From positions 1-41,330 of the forward strand of contig JAKEHP010000218.1 of NCBI GenBank assembly GCA_022614955.1: a stretch of 41,330 nt of DNA. Reading direction: 5' to 3'. The notes under the pieces are model-generated. The model was not told where the DNA came from. It saw only the letters and a program-made list of their open reading frames with translations, and searched no databases. Position numbers and translations under genes: made by a program. How positions within the stretch are numbered: the stretch's first letter is position 1; every line of letters starts with the position of its first letter. Of the stretch, positions 23,638 through 32,647 are shown piece by piece. The DNA comes from Candidatus Methylomirabilota bacterium. Lineage in GTDB: Bacteria; Methylomirabilota; Methylomirabilia; Methylomirabilales; JACPAU01.

Positions 23638-26600
23638 TCAGGCACGGGCGGGCAGCTGGAGGTGCAGCGGAAGTGTGAAGGTAAAAGTTGACCCCTTCCC
23701 GTCGGCGCTCTCCAAGGTGAGGGTCCCCCCGTGCAGCTCCACCAAGCGCCGGGTGAGGGGCAGGCCGAGGCCGGTCCCCTGCACCTGGCGGGCATAGGCC
23801 GAGTCCACCTGCTCAAACTCCCCGAAGATCCGCTCCTGGTCCTCGCGGAGGATCCCGATGCCGGTGTCGGCCACCGCCACCTCCACCAGGCTGCCGACCC
23901 GCCGCCCCCGGACAGTCACCCGGCCCCCTTCCGGAGTGAACTTGATGGCATTGCTGAGCAGGTTGTAGAGGATCTGCTTCAGCTTCGCCGGGTCCGCCTC
24001 GATGAGACCCACCTCCGGCGCCACCTCGAGGCCAACTCCCAGCCCCTTGCGAATCGCTTCGGACCGGACCAGCGTGAGGGCATCCTCCAGCGTCTGCGGG
24101 AGATAGCAGGGCTCGGGGTGGAGGACCATCTTGCCCGCCTCGATCTTGGACAGGTCCAGGAGATCGTTGAGGAGGTCCAGGAGGTGCTTCCCGCTGGCGT
24201 GGATGCTCTCCACGTACTCCACCTGCTTCGAGGTCAGGTCTCCCACGAAGCGGTCCAGGAGGACCTCCGAGAAGCCCTGGATGGCGTGCAGCGGTGTCCG
24301 GAGCTCGTGGGACATGCTGGCCAGGAAGCGGGACTTCTGCCGCGAGGCCTCGGCCAGCTCCTTCGTCCGCTCCGCGATCCGCTGCTCGAGGGTCGCCGAG
24401 TGCTCCTTCAAGGACTGGTAGAGGCGCGCGTTCTCGATGGCGATCGCGGCGTGCCCGGCAAAGATGCCGAGGAGTGAGCGCGTCTCCTCCCGGATAGGCC
24501 GCCGGGTCTCGGGGTTGCCGGCGGCAATGACGCCGATCGCCTCCCCGCGGGCCACCAGGGGGATGTTGACGAAGATGCGGGCCCGCAGGGCTTTCAGGTG
24601 GGCATAGGGGGGGTGCAGGCGGAGCGCCTCCGGAACCGGCCCCTCGCCGTTCCAGCAGACATCCACCTTCTCTAGGAAGGCCCGGGCCAGCCCGCCCCCG
24701 GCCGGGCCCAGGGGAACGGTCAGCGCCGCAAGCGGCTCCTCCCCCCCGCCCACCCGGGCCACGCACCTGAGAGCCGTCCGCCCCTCGTCTGGGAGGAAGA
24801 TGTTGATCCAGTCCAGCGCCAGGATCTCGTGGGCCCCGCGGAGGATGTGGGCCAGCCGCTCCTCCAGCGACGCTTCCTCCTGGATGGCGATGCTCAGCCT
24901 GTGTAGCTCCTCCAGGTTCCGCCGCGACTCCTCCAGGTGCTCCGTGGAGCCCTTCAGCTCGGCGTAGAGGCGGGCGTTCTCCAGGGCGATGGCGGCGTGG
25001 CTCCCGAGGGAGGCAAGCAGATCCAGCTCGCCGGCGTCGAACCGGCGAACCGTCCGGGTGAACACCGCCAGCGTCCCTACGGCCCGGTCCCCCAAAAGCA
25101 GGGGAACACCGGCGTACGCCACCACCCCCTCGGCGACCGCCCACTCCCGGTTCACGACCCGCGGGTCGGTCTGGAAGTCCTCCACCACCAGCGGGGTCTT
25201 GCATTCGAGCAGGCGGCCCGAGACCCCCTCGCCGGGGCGGAAGATCCGGGTGTGTCGCGTGGCCCCCGAGCGGAGCCCATAGTCCGCCCGCTGCGCAAGC
25301 AGGCCGGTCCCGGGGTCCACCACCGCGAGCGTGGCGGCGTCTGCCCGGAGGAGCTCCACCGACACCCGGACGATGTTCTCCAGGACCGCCTGGGCATCCA
25401 GGCTCGCCGTGACGGTCCGGCTCAGCTCCGCGAGACGTCGCAAGCGCTCGCCGGTGGCTCGGGCCTCCTCGAAGAGGCGGGCGTTCTCGATGGCGATGGC
25501 CAGTTGCCGGGCGATGGGGAGGAGGACCGGGAGGTCCCGGGTCGAGAACGCCCCGGGCCGGCCGCTGCACAGGTTGAAGGTCCCGAGCGCCTTCTCCTTG
25601 GCCAGGAGGGGGATCGCCACCCAGGATCGAAGCCCCGCGGCGGCCAGGGCGGTGTCTTCGGGGAAGCCCTCCCCCTCGGGAACAGCCAGGATGTCCTGCC
25701 GGAAGTAGGGCTCGCCCTTCGCCAGGGCGAAGGCCACCGCCGACCCGGCGGCTGGGTGGGTGATCCCCTCCGTGACCGCCGGGGGCCCGGCCTCCTTCAC
25801 CATCAGCATCGCGATCCCTTCCCCCCCCTGGTCCAGGAGCGCCATGCTGATCCGGTCGAAGAGGAGAAGCTTGGCCGTCTCCTCCGCGGCGATGTCGAAG
25901 ACCTGTCGGACACTCAGGCTGGAGGAGATCGTGCTGGCGATCCGGTTTGCCGCGCTGATCTGCTCCGCCCGCTCCTGGGCCTCGGTGAAGAGGCTCGCGT
26001 TCTCCAGGGCAATCGCCGCCTGCTGGGAGAAGACCCGGAGCAGCTCCATCGTCTCGTGGGGGAGCGGGCGCCGGCTCGCCTTGTTGTCCGCCACCAGGAC
26101 ACCAATGGCGCGCCCCCGGGAGAGGAGGGGGAGGATCGCGAAGGCGCGGCACCGGAAGGACCGAAGGGCGGCCGCGGGGCCCGGCATCCGGTACTCCGGC
26201 GGGACCGGCCCCGGTCCCTCCCAGACCACGTCCCGAGCCTCCCGGTAGGCGAGAGCGACGGCTCCTCCCTCGGGCCCGACGGGGAGGCGCAGCGCCGCCA
26301 GCGGATCCTCTGTCGCCCCCAGGACGGCGCGGCACTCCAGCGTCCCCCCCTCCGGGTCAGGGAGGAAGATGCCGATCCGGTCGAGACCCAACACCTCGTG
26401 CGCTCCCTGGAGGATCAGGTCCAGCCGCTCCCCCAGTGGGATGGCCTCCTGGAGGGCGATGGTGAGCCGGTACAGCTCCGCCAGCCGCCGGTTCGTGTCC
26501 CCCAGGCGGGCGGTGGAAGCCTGCAGGTCGCCGTACAGGCGGGCGCTATCAATGGCCATCCCCACCTGCCCCCCCAGGACGTTCAGGAGCAGGAGCTCCT

Positions 26601-28083
26601 GCGCCAAGAAGGGTCGCGCCTCCCGCCGATAGACACAGAGGAGACCCACGGGCCCCGTCTCGGCCATCAGCGGGAAGATGGCGAGGGCCCTCAGCCCCTC
26701 CTCCCGCGCGTAGAGCTCCCCTCCCCGGGCATAGGTGGTGATGTCCGGGATGCTGATGTGCTCCCCCCGGGCCGCCGCCTCGCGGGCCAGGGGGCTGTCC
26801 TGCCACCGGATCCGGGCCCGCTCGCGGACGAACCTTTCCCGGCGCCCCCGGTGGGCCCGCAGGACCAGCTCGTCGGTCCCCGGGTCCAGGACGCGGAAGT
26901 GACAGGCGTCCACCGGGAGGACGCTCATGACCGTCTCCAGGGCGGTCTCCAGGAGCCGGTCGAGGTCCAGGGTCCGGCCCACGGCAGTGATGACGGTGTT
27001 CAGCGCCTCCAGCGCCCGGTTGCGCTGGCGGATCTCCCGGTCCCGGCTGAGGATCAGCTCCGCCATCCGGGTGAGCGCCGCCGAGAGCTGGGCCACCTCG
27101 TCCTGTCCCGGGACCGTGAAGCCGGCCGCCAGATCCTCGGGACGGGTCACGGCCCACACCCTGGTGGTCAGCCGACGAATGGGCCGCGTGAGCCAGGTAC
27201 CCAGGCCCCCGGCCAGGATGGCCGCGACGAGGACGGCGAGCCCAGTGGCGACGAGGATCCGCCTCTGCAGCCGCGCGGCCGGCAGGTAGGCCTCCCCGGC
27301 GGTCTGCTGCACGGCCAGCGTCCAGCCCGTCCCCACGACCGCGGCATAGGCGCCGATCAGCGGCTCTCGGCCCGGGATCTCCAGCTCGCGGACCCCCCGT
27401 AGCGTCAGCCGAGCGACCTCCCGGGCCGCCTCGAGGTGAAGTGTCTGCTCGCCCGGCGGGTTTCGGTCCGCCACCGCCAGGACCTCCCCCTCCCGATCCA
27501 CCAGGTAGAGGCTGCCGGTCTTGCCGATGCTGACGCCCCGCATGGCGTCCGCGATCTCGGTCAGCTCCAGGGTTCCCAGCAGGGCCCCAACCACCTCCCC
27601 GCGCGACCCCCGGACGGGCCGGGCGATGCGCAGGGTCGGCGGGGAGGTCTCGCGGTCGCGGGTGAGCAGTGGGCCGATGGCGTCCTGGTCCAGGGCGAGA
27701 AGGAGGGCCGGGTCCCCCGCCACGGACGGCGGCGCCCCGGTGAAGGAGGCCGCCAGGACACGGCCGGTTCGGTCCACCAGCAGGAGTCGCTCCAGCGTGA
27801 GATGGGTCTCGTCCAGGGCCCGCAAGGCCGAGCGGAGGCGGGTGGGGTCCCCCCCCGGAACCTCTTCCATCAGCCCGCGGGCCCCCAGCTCCAGGACCTT
27901 GTCGGCGGCCCCCACGATCCGCGCGATCTCGTCCGCCATCCCGAGGGCGACCTGGGCCGCCCCCCGCTGCAGCGCGGAGCGGAGGCTCTCACGACTCTGT
28001 CTCAGGGTGAGCGTCCCGAGGTAGAGCCCCTGCGCCAGGAGGAGGCTGGCCAGGAGCAGGATGAGCTTCGTCCGGAAACCCAT
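23638..28083 (-). CDS. Multi-GAF transmembrane sensor histidine kinase
   Basis: 1481 residues from ATG 28083, with AGGGG a few bases upstream. Helix 1 is LILLLASLLLAQGLYLG (7-23), then a periplasmic Cache-type sensor of about 250 residues, helix 2 (about 275-298) and a HAMP linker (300-350). Five GAF domains follow, at roughly 360-515, 540-700, 720-880, 890-1050 and 1075-1235. A HisKA domain with FLASMSHELRTPLHAIQGF carries the phospho-His. The ATPase domain has NLLSNAIKFTPEGG, VADTGIGI and GTGLGLPLTRRL. There is no receiver, so the next gene probably accepts the phosphate. It starts 8 bases after the TAXI binding-protein gene, which implies the kinase senses that protein. Confidence 0.9.
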   Translation of the reverse strand: MGFRTKLILLLASLLLAQGLYLGTLTLRQSRESLRSALQRGAAQVALGMADEIARIVGAADKVLELGARGLMEEVPGGDPTRLRSALRALDETHLTLERLLLVDRTGRVLAASFTGAPPSVAGDPALLLALDQDAIGPLLTRDRETSPPTLRIARPVRGSRGEVVGALLGTLELTEIADAMRGVSIGKTGSLYLVDREGEVLAVADRNPPGEQTLHLEAAREVARLTLRGVRELEIPGREPLIGAYAAVVGTGWTLAVQQTAGEAYLPAARLQRRILVATGLAVLVAAILAGGLGTWLTRPIRRLTTRVWAVTRPEDLAAGFTVPGQDEVAQLSAALTRMAELILSRDREIRQRNRALEALNTVITAVGRTLDLDRLLETALETVMSVLPVDACHFRVLDPGTDELVLRAHRGRRERFVRERARIRWQDSPLAREAAARGEHISIPDITTYARGGELYAREEGLRALAIFPLMAETGPVGLLCVYRREARPFLAQELLLLNVLGGQVGMAIDSARLYGDLQASTARLGDTNRRLAELYRLTIALQEAIPLGERLDLILQGAHEVLGLDRIGIFLPDPEGGTLECRAVLGATEDPLAALRLPVGPEGGAVALAYREARDVVWEGPGPVPPEYRMPGPAAALRSFRCRAFAILPLLSRGRAIGVLVADNKASRRPLPHETMELLRVFSQQAAIALENASLFTEAQERAEQISAANRIASTISSSLSVRQVFDIAAEETAKLLLFDRISMALLDQGGEGIAMLMVKEAGPPAVTEGITHPAAGSAVAFALAKGEPYFRQDILAVPEGEGFPEDTALAAAGLRSWVAIPLLAKEKALGTFNLCSGRPGAFSTRDLPVLLPIARQLAIAIENARLFEEARATGERLRRLAELSRTVTASLDAQAVLENIVRVSVELLRADAATLAVVDPGTGLLAQRADYGLRSGATRHTRIFRPGEGVSGRLLECKTPLVVEDFQTDPRVVNREWAVAEGVVAYAGVPLLLGDRAVGTLAVFTRTVRRFDAGELDLLASLGSHAAIALENARLYAELKGSTEHLEESRRNLEELHRLSIAIQEEASLEERLAHILRGAHEILALDWINIFLPDEGRTALRCVARVGGGEEPLAALTVPLGPAGGGLARAFLEKVDVCWNGEGPVPEALRLHPPYAHLKALRARIFVNIPLVARGEAIGVIAAGNPETRRPIREETRSLLGIFAGHAAIAIENARLYQSLKEHSATLEQRIAERTKELAEASRQKSRFLASMSHELRTPLHAIQGFSEVLLDRFVGDLTSKQVEYVESIHASGKHLLDLLNDLLDLSKIEAGKMVLHPEPCYLPQTLEDALTLVRSEAIRKGLGVGLEVAPEVGLIEADPAKLKQILYNLLSNAIKFTPEGGRVTVRGRRVGSLVEVAVADTGIGILREDQERIFGEFEQVDSAYARQVQGTGLGLPLTRRLVELHGGTLTLESADGKGSTFTFTLPLHLQLPARA

Positions 28084-28091
28084 GGATTCCC

Positions 28092-29036
28092 CTAGTTGAC
28101 CCTGGCGGCGAAGAACCGGGCGGCAGCGGGGTGGAGCGGGACCGCCAGGCCGTGCGGCGCCGCCTCCAGCGTGATGTCGGCGCCCCGGGGGTGTGCCTGC
28201 TTCAGGTACGCGAGATTGGCGAACAGCGCCTGGAGGAGCTGCGTGACGGTCTCCTCGGGGAGGGCCGCCTGGCACACGAGGAGGGCGGTGATGGCCACCG
28301 TCCCGATGGCCCCGGGCGCCCCGTAGCTGCCGGCCGGGAGGGAGGCCTCCGAGAAGAAGGGGTAGCGGCGCATGAGCTCCTCGCGCAGCGGCCCGTCAAT
28401 GGGGAGGATGCGGATTGGCACCCGCTCCGACAGGGCCTGGATGACCCGCGTGGGGACCCCCGCCGTGATGAAGGCCGCGTCCAGGTTCCCCTGCTCGAGC
28501 TGCGTCATCGCCTCCTCAAAGGGGGCCTCCACAGCCCGAACCTCCTGGAGCACGCCGGCGGCCTGCAAAATTTGACGGGCGTTGAAGGCGGTCCCGCTCC
28601 CCTGGGCGCCAAGCGCGACCCGGCGTCCCCGCAGGTCAGCGATGCTCCGCACTGCCGCGTCCCGCCGAACCACCGCCTGGATCATCTCGGGGTAGAGGGC
28701 GGAGAGCGCCCGGACGCCCCCCAAGGCCCGCCCGGCGAAGGCCTCCTGCCCGTGGAGGGCATAGTAGGTCACGTCCTGCTGGGCGATCCCGAGCTCCACG
28801 TCGCCCCGCTCCAGCCAGAGGAGATTCTCGATCGAGCCCCGGGAGGGGATCGCGCGGGCGACGGTCCCCTCGATGCTCGCGTTCATGATCGCGGCGATGG
28901 CGGCCCCAATGGGGTAATAGGTGCCCGCGCTAGAGCCCGTGGCGATGGTGAGAGTCTTGAGCGGCCCGGCCCCCGCGGGGGAGAGGGCCAGGAGCAGGAT
29001 GCAGGGCAACAGGAGAAGGGACCGGCAGCGCGGCAC
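28092..29036 (-). CDS. TAXI-family TRAP-type solute-binding protein
   Basis: 314 residues from GTG 29036, with GGAGG 8 bases upstream. A signal peptide, LLLLPCILLLALSPAGAG, is followed by TLTIATGSSAGTYYPIGAAI, the typical TAXI opening, then GSIENLLWLERGDVELGIAQ, LRGRRVALGAQGSGTAFNAR and GNLDAAFITAGVPT. This is a periplasmic two-lobe binding protein of the kind that serves tripartite transporters for carboxylates or amino acids. No TRAP membrane subunits are nearby. The next gene is a sensor kinase, so the protein probably acts as a ligand receptor. The ligand cannot be told from sequence. Confidence 0.9.
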   Translation of the reverse strand: MPRCRSLLLLPCILLLALSPAGAGPLKTLTIATGSSAGTYYPIGAAIAAIMNASIEGTVARAIPSRGSIENLLWLERGDVELGIAQQDVTYYALHGQEAFAGRALGGVRALSALYPEMIQAVVRRDAAVRSIADLRGRRVALGAQGSGTAFNARQILQAAGVLQEVRAVEAPFEEAMTQLEQGNLDAAFITAGVPTRVIQALSERVPIRILPIDGPLREELMRRYPFFSEASLPAGSYGAPGAIGTVAITALLVCQAALPEETVTQLLQALFANLAYLKQAHPRGADITLEAAPHGLAVPLHPAAARFFAARVN

Positions 29037-29120
29037 CTCGGTGCCTCCAAGCCAAGGATCAGGCGGAGGGGTGGTCCTGTCCCATTTCGAGCGGCTAACC
29101 TACTGTCAGAGCAGCAATTT

Positions 29121-29434
29121 CTATGCCAGGGGGGAGGGTCGGGCGGGGGGCGCGGGGACGGAGGGGAGGCGGTCACGGAGGGAGGGCGGGAGCGGTCGCG
29201 AGCGTCCGCTGGCCGGCTCGATATAGACGAGGACCGCCCTCCCCTCCGCCAGGAGGGTGCCGTCCGCCGGTCGCGTGACCCGGTAGGTGAAGTGCAGGCT
29301 CGAGCGCCCCGCGGCGGTCAGGCGGGCCGTGGCCTGCAGCTCGTCGTAGAAGCCGGCGGGGGCGTGGTAGCGGGTTTCGACTTCCGCCAGGACCGTCTCG
29401 TCCTCCAGGCGCCGGATCTTCTGCGGCCCGCCCC
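29121..29434 (-). pseudogene. Truncated hotdog-fold acyl-CoA thioesterase
   Basis: A minus-strand frame outside the listed ORFs reads KIRRLEDETVLAEVETRYHA, PAGFYDELQATARLTAAGRS, SLHFTYRVTRPADGTLLAEG, then RAVLVYIEPASGR and a TAG at 29121-29123. This is the second half of a 4HBT-type thioesterase. The first half, with the catalytic Asp block near the N-terminus, is missing: the sequence runs straight into a terminator hairpin. No start codon with an SD is seen. It is a remnant or, less likely, an assembly join. Confidence 0.6.
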
Positions 29435-29484
29435 AAAAAGCAAAAAGGCAGAGGGCGTTGGGAGGGCTCCCGCTTCTCTGCCTT
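29432..29484 (-). terminator. Intrinsic terminator of the zinc-ribbon gene
   Basis: On the minus strand AAGGCAGAG (29476-29484) pairs with CTCTGCCTT (29445-29453), 9 bp, followed by TTTGCTTTTT. It begins 11 bases after the stop of the 45-residue zinc-ribbon gene. It is the clearest intrinsic terminator in the window. Confidence 0.85.
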
Positions 29485-29494
29485 ATGGAGAACG

Positions 29495-29632
29495 TTAGGC
29501 GGCCTGCTTCGTCTCGACCCCCACCGGGGCCTCTTCCTTCACCTCACAGGCGGGGCAGAAGAAGAGCAACTGCACTGGATCATACCGCAGGTCGGTCCCG
29601 CACTCGAGGCACTTGGCCGGAATGCCGGGCAT
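29495..29632 (-). CDS. Small zinc-ribbon protein
   Basis: 45 residues, below the track cut-off. MPGIPAKCLECGTDLRYDPV and QLLFFCPACEVKEEA form a two-knuckle zinc ribbon (CxxC, 14 residues, CxxC), followed by a short acidic and Lys-containing tail. It ends in TAA right before a strong terminator, which supports a real, independently ended gene. Small ribbons of this kind occur in ribosomal, RNA-polymerase-associated or regulatory proteins, and a specific role cannot be assigned. Confidence 0.75.
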   Translation of the reverse strand: MPGIPAKCLECGTDLRYDPVQLLFFCPACEVKEEAPVGVETKQAA

Positions 29633-29794
29633 GGAGCACCCCCTCTTCCGGCGGCCTCAAGCCTTCCCTCGCGCCTGACCCCCCACCGTCTCCGCCGATC
29701 CTTCCCGCCGCGACCACGGCGGGCGATCCCGCGGGGCGCGTGCCCTCCTCGTTCGGGTTGTTGGCGCACCCCCGCCGGCCGGGGCGAGGGATTC

Positions 29795-29851
29795 CCGCCG
29801 GGGACACCCCGGCGGAGGTGGGCAGGCCGTCCGCCTCAAGCCCTGCCCACC
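29795..29851. terminator. Two adjacent strong hairpins after the NtrC-type gene
   Basis: CCGCCGGGG-ACA-CCCCGGCGG (29795-29815) is a 9-bp stem with a 3-base loop. GGTGGGCAG and CTGCCCACC (29817-29825 and 29843-29851) form another 9-bp stem with a 17-base loop. They lie 40 to 95 bases past the minus-strand stop at 29891. Neither has a U-tract, so Rho-type or structural termination is possible. Confidence 0.45.
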
Positions 29852-29890
29852 GGCCCTACGCCCCCTAAGATAGGCCGAAGTGGCGCGCCG

Positions 29891-31378
29891 TCAAGACGGC
29901 GAGGCATCGGGGTCCCCGTCCCGCCCCTTCCGGGGCTCCCGGCCCCCCTCGATCCCCAGAGCCCGCATCTTCTTCCGGAGGGTGTTGCGGTTGATCCCCA
30001 GGATGGTCGCCGCCCGCACCTGGTTGCCACCGCAGCGGGCGAGGACCGCCTCCAGGAGGGGCTTCTCCACCAGGGCGAGGACGTGCTCATGGAGCTGCCC
30101 GTCCCGCCCTTCCCCCAGCGCCGCAAGGAGGCCCCGCAGGGGCTGGGCGAGCGGCGCGCCAGGCTCCCGGCCCTCCGTCCCGTGACCGCGCAGCGTCTCC
30201 GGCAGGTGCTCGGGAAGGATCACAGCGCCCCGAGCGAAGACGGTGGCCCGCTCGATGACGTTCTCCAGCTCCCGGACGTTCCCGGGCCAGCGGTAGGCGA
30301 GGAGGAGATCCATGGCGTGGGGCGAGACCTCAGGAGGCTCCCGCCCGGCCTCCTCAGCCGCCGCCCGCAGGAAGTGGGCCACGAGGAAGGGCACGTCCTC
30401 CATCCGCTCCCTGAGTGGAGGAAGATCAATGGTCACCACGTTGAGCCGATAGAAGAGATCCTCGCGGAACCGGCGCTCTCGGACGGCCGCCGCGAGGTCC
30501 TGGTTCGTGGCCGCCAGGACCCGCACGTCCACGGGGATGGCCTGCTCCCCCCCGACCCGCTCCGTGACCCGCTCCTGGAGCGCCCGGAGGATCTTGGTCT
30601 GGAGGGCCGCATCCATCTCCCCCACCTCGTCCAGGAAGAGGGTCCCGCTGTGGGCCAGTTCGAACTTCCCCCGGCGCGTCGCCACGGCCCCCGTGAAGGC
30701 CCCCCGCTCGTGGCCGAACAGCTCGCTCTCCAGCAGGTCCTTCGGGACGGCGGCGCAGTTGACCGGGACGAAGGGCCTCCCGAGGCGCCGGCTGTGCAGG
30801 TGGATGGCCCGGGCCACCAGCTCCTTGCCGGTCCCGGTCTCCCCCTGGATGAGGACCGTCACATCGGAGCTCGCCACCGTCCCCACCAGCTTGAAGACCC
30901 GCTGCATCGCCTGGCTCACCCCGACCAGGCCCCCGAAATCCCGGCGGTCGGCCAGGGCAGCCTTGAGCTGGCTGTGCTCGCTGGCGAGGGAGCGGACCTC
31001 GAGCGCCCGGCGGACGGCCAGGAGGAGCTCCTCCAGGTCGAACGGCTTGGCCAGGTAGTCAAAGGCCCCCCCTTTCATGGCCTCGACCGCCGTCTGGAGA
31101 CTCCCGTAGGCCGTCATGACGAGGACGGGGGTGGCCGGTGCCTCCTCCGCGAGGCGGGACAGGGTGGCCAACCCGTCCAGGCCCGGCATCTGGATATCCA
31201 GCAGGACGAGGTCTGCCCCGCCGGCGGCGACCGCCGCGACGGCCGCCTCCCCATCGCCGACGGCCTCCACCGCATACCCCTCCCGTTCCAGGGCGCGGGT
31301 GAGGGTCCAGCGGACGCTTTCCTCGTCATCCGCGACGACAACCCGCCCCTTCCGCCCCGCCTCCGCCCCGCCGCTCAC
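29891..31378 (-). CDS. NtrC-family sigma-54 response regulator
   Basis: 495 residues from GTG 31378. The receiver (about 10-125) has VVVADDEESVRWTL and LVLLDIQMPGLDGL with the phospho-Asp, and DYLAKPF. The AAA+ domain (about 150-385) has GETGTGKELVARAIH (Walker A), ELFGHERGAFTGAV with the GAFTGA sigma-54 contact, GTLFLDEVGEMD (Walker B) and YRWPGNVRELENV. The C-terminal Fis-type helix-turn-helix reads NQVRAATILGINRNTLRKKM. It activates sigma-54 promoters after phosphorylation. It starts 16 bases after the PAS-kinase gene, its partner. Whether nitrogen or another signal is sensed cannot be told. Confidence 0.93.
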   Translation of the reverse strand: MSGGAEAGRKGRVVVADDEESVRWTLTRALEREGYAVEAVGDGEAAVAAVAAGGADLVLLDIQMPGLDGLATLSRLAEEAPATPVLVMTAYGSLQTAVEAMKGGAFDYLAKPFDLEELLLAVRRALEVRSLASEHSQLKAALADRRDFGGLVGVSQAMQRVFKLVGTVASSDVTVLIQGETGTGKELVARAIHLHSRRLGRPFVPVNCAAVPKDLLESELFGHERGAFTGAVATRRGKFELAHSGTLFLDEVGEMDAALQTKILRALQERVTERVGGEQAIPVDVRVLAATNQDLAAAVRERRFREDLFYRLNVVTIDLPPLRERMEDVPFLVAHFLRAAAEEAGREPPEVSPHAMDLLLAYRWPGNVRELENVIERATVFARGAVILPEHLPETLRGHGTEGREPGAPLAQPLRGLLAALGEGRDGQLHEHVLALVEKPLLEAVLARCGGNQVRAATILGINRNTLRKKMRALGIEGGREPRKGRDGDPDASPS

Positions 31379-31394
31379 GACCGCCCCCGGCCCC

Positions 31395-32546
31395 TCACGC
31401 CTGCTCGCCCGCTAACGGGAGCAGGACCGCGAGGCAGGTCCCCTTCGCCGCGTCGCTGTGCACCTCGATGACCCCCCGGTGCTCCTGCACGATCCGCTGG
31501 CAGATGGCCAACCCGAGGCCCGTTCCCTTCTCCTTCGTCGTGAAAAACGGCTCGAAGAGGTGGGCGGAGGCCTCCGCGCTCAGGCCGACTCCCTGGTCCA
31601 GCACCTCCGCCACGGCGACCGAGACGCCGCGGCATCGGGGAGACTTCCGCTCGTAGCTCGTTCGGAGCGTCAGCTCGCCGCCGGCCGGCATCGCCTCGGC
31701 CCCGTTCCGGACCAGGTTCAGGAAGACCTGATGAAGCTGTGCGGCGTCCCCCTGCACCGGGGGAATCTGGGGGTCGTACAGACGCCGCACGCGGACTCCC
31801 CGCTCCGTGAGCCCCCCCTCCTCCAGGGCTAGGACTTCCTCCAACACCTGGTTCAGGTTGCAGGGGAGCAGACGGGCCGGGCGCGGCCGGGCGAACCCCA
31901 GGATCCCCTCCACCAGAGCGTTCAACCGGTCCACTTCCCGGAGGATGATCCGGCTGTGCTCTCGGAAGGCCGGGGGGAGGGCCGGGTCGCCGGCCAAAAG
32001 CTGCGCTGCGCCCCGGACCCCCATCAGAGGGTTGCGGATCTCGTGGGAGAGGCCGGCGGCCAGCGCGCCCAGGGCGGCCATCCGGTCGGCCTGGCGGAGC
32101 TGCTCCTCCAGGTCCCGGATCCGGGTGAGGTCCCGGAGGGTGAGAACGCAGCCCCGGGGCTTCCCCCCGGCGTCAGCCAGGAGCGAGGCCACGGCGCTCA
32201 CCCAGACCTGTCCGCCATCCGGCCGGGTCAGGGGGGCACCGTGCTCGGCGTGGGCCCGGCCCGTCTCAAGCGCCCGCGCCGCCAGGGCGGGGAGGAGCGT
32301 CCCGGGCCCCAGGACGGCCGGGAGCACCCGCCCCACGGCGAAGGTGGCAGAACGGCCCAGCAGCTCCTCGGCCGCGGGGTTGAAAGCCAGGACCAGCAGG
32401 TCCGGGTCCACGACCACCACGCCGTCCTGCAGGCTGGCCAGGAGGTCCTCGTAGTACGCCCGGAGTGCCGCGAGTTCCCGGGCCAGGGCTTCCCGCTCCC
32501 GGCGCAGCCCAGCCTCCTCCTTCCCTTCGGGCCTCGAGCTTTCCAT
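31395..32546 (-). CDS. NtrB-type PAS sensor histidine kinase
   Basis: 383 residues with no membrane segment, so probably cytoplasmic. A coiled-coil lead (about 10-35) joins a PAS domain with LQDGVVVVDPDLLVLAFNPA and LTLRDLTRIRDLEEQLRQ. The HisKA helix has AAGLSHEIRNPLMGVRGAAQ. The ATPase has FLNLVRNGAEAMPAGG, LDQGVGLS and TTKEKGTGLGLAICQRIV. The order and helix text are those of NtrB/AtoS-type kinases. It is followed after 16 bases by the NtrC-type regulator. A good minus-strand promoter lies at 32607-32635. Confidence 0.92.
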   Translation of the reverse strand: MESSRPEGKEEAGLRREREALARELAALRAYYEDLLASLQDGVVVVDPDLLVLAFNPAAEELLGRSATFAVGRVLPAVLGPGTLLPALAARALETGRAHAEHGAPLTRPDGGQVWVSAVASLLADAGGKPRGCVLTLRDLTRIRDLEEQLRQADRMAALGALAAGLSHEIRNPLMGVRGAAQLLAGDPALPPAFREHSRIILREVDRLNALVEGILGFARPRPARLLPCNLNQVLEEVLALEEGGLTERGVRVRRLYDPQIPPVQGDAAQLHQVFLNLVRNGAEAMPAGGELTLRTSYERKSPRCRGVSVAVAEVLDQGVGLSAEASAHLFEPFFTTKEKGTGLGLAICQRIVQEHRGVIEVHSDAAKGTCLAVLLPLAGEQA

Positions 32547-32606
32547 CAGTCCCCTCAGCGGAGGTGGTGGCTCCCCGCCGACGTTTCATCCAGCGCCTCC
32601 AGCCCT

Positions 32607-32635
32607 GTTGTAGCCCAAGTGCCAGGGAATGACAA
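32607..32635 (-). promoter_or_regulatory. Promoter of the PAS kinase/NtrC operon
   Basis: TTGTCA (32630-32635), 17 bases, TACAAC (32607-32612) on the minus strand, about 60 bases before the ATG at 32546. It is back to back with the macA-like promoter; the two -35 boxes are 12 bases apart. Confidence 0.6.
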
Positions 32636-32647
32636 GGCGCGGACACC

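Noticed and set aside
24937-27402. 821-codon plus-strand ORF
   Set aside because: It is antisense to the five-GAF kinase, whose domains are certain. Its protein is Arg/Gly/Pro-rich without a domain, as expected of a GC-rich shadow.
32607-32625. Sigma-54 promoter before the PAS kinase gene
   Set aside because: TGGCAC is present, but the -12 element reads CTAC where TTGC is needed. The sigma-70 boxes fit better.
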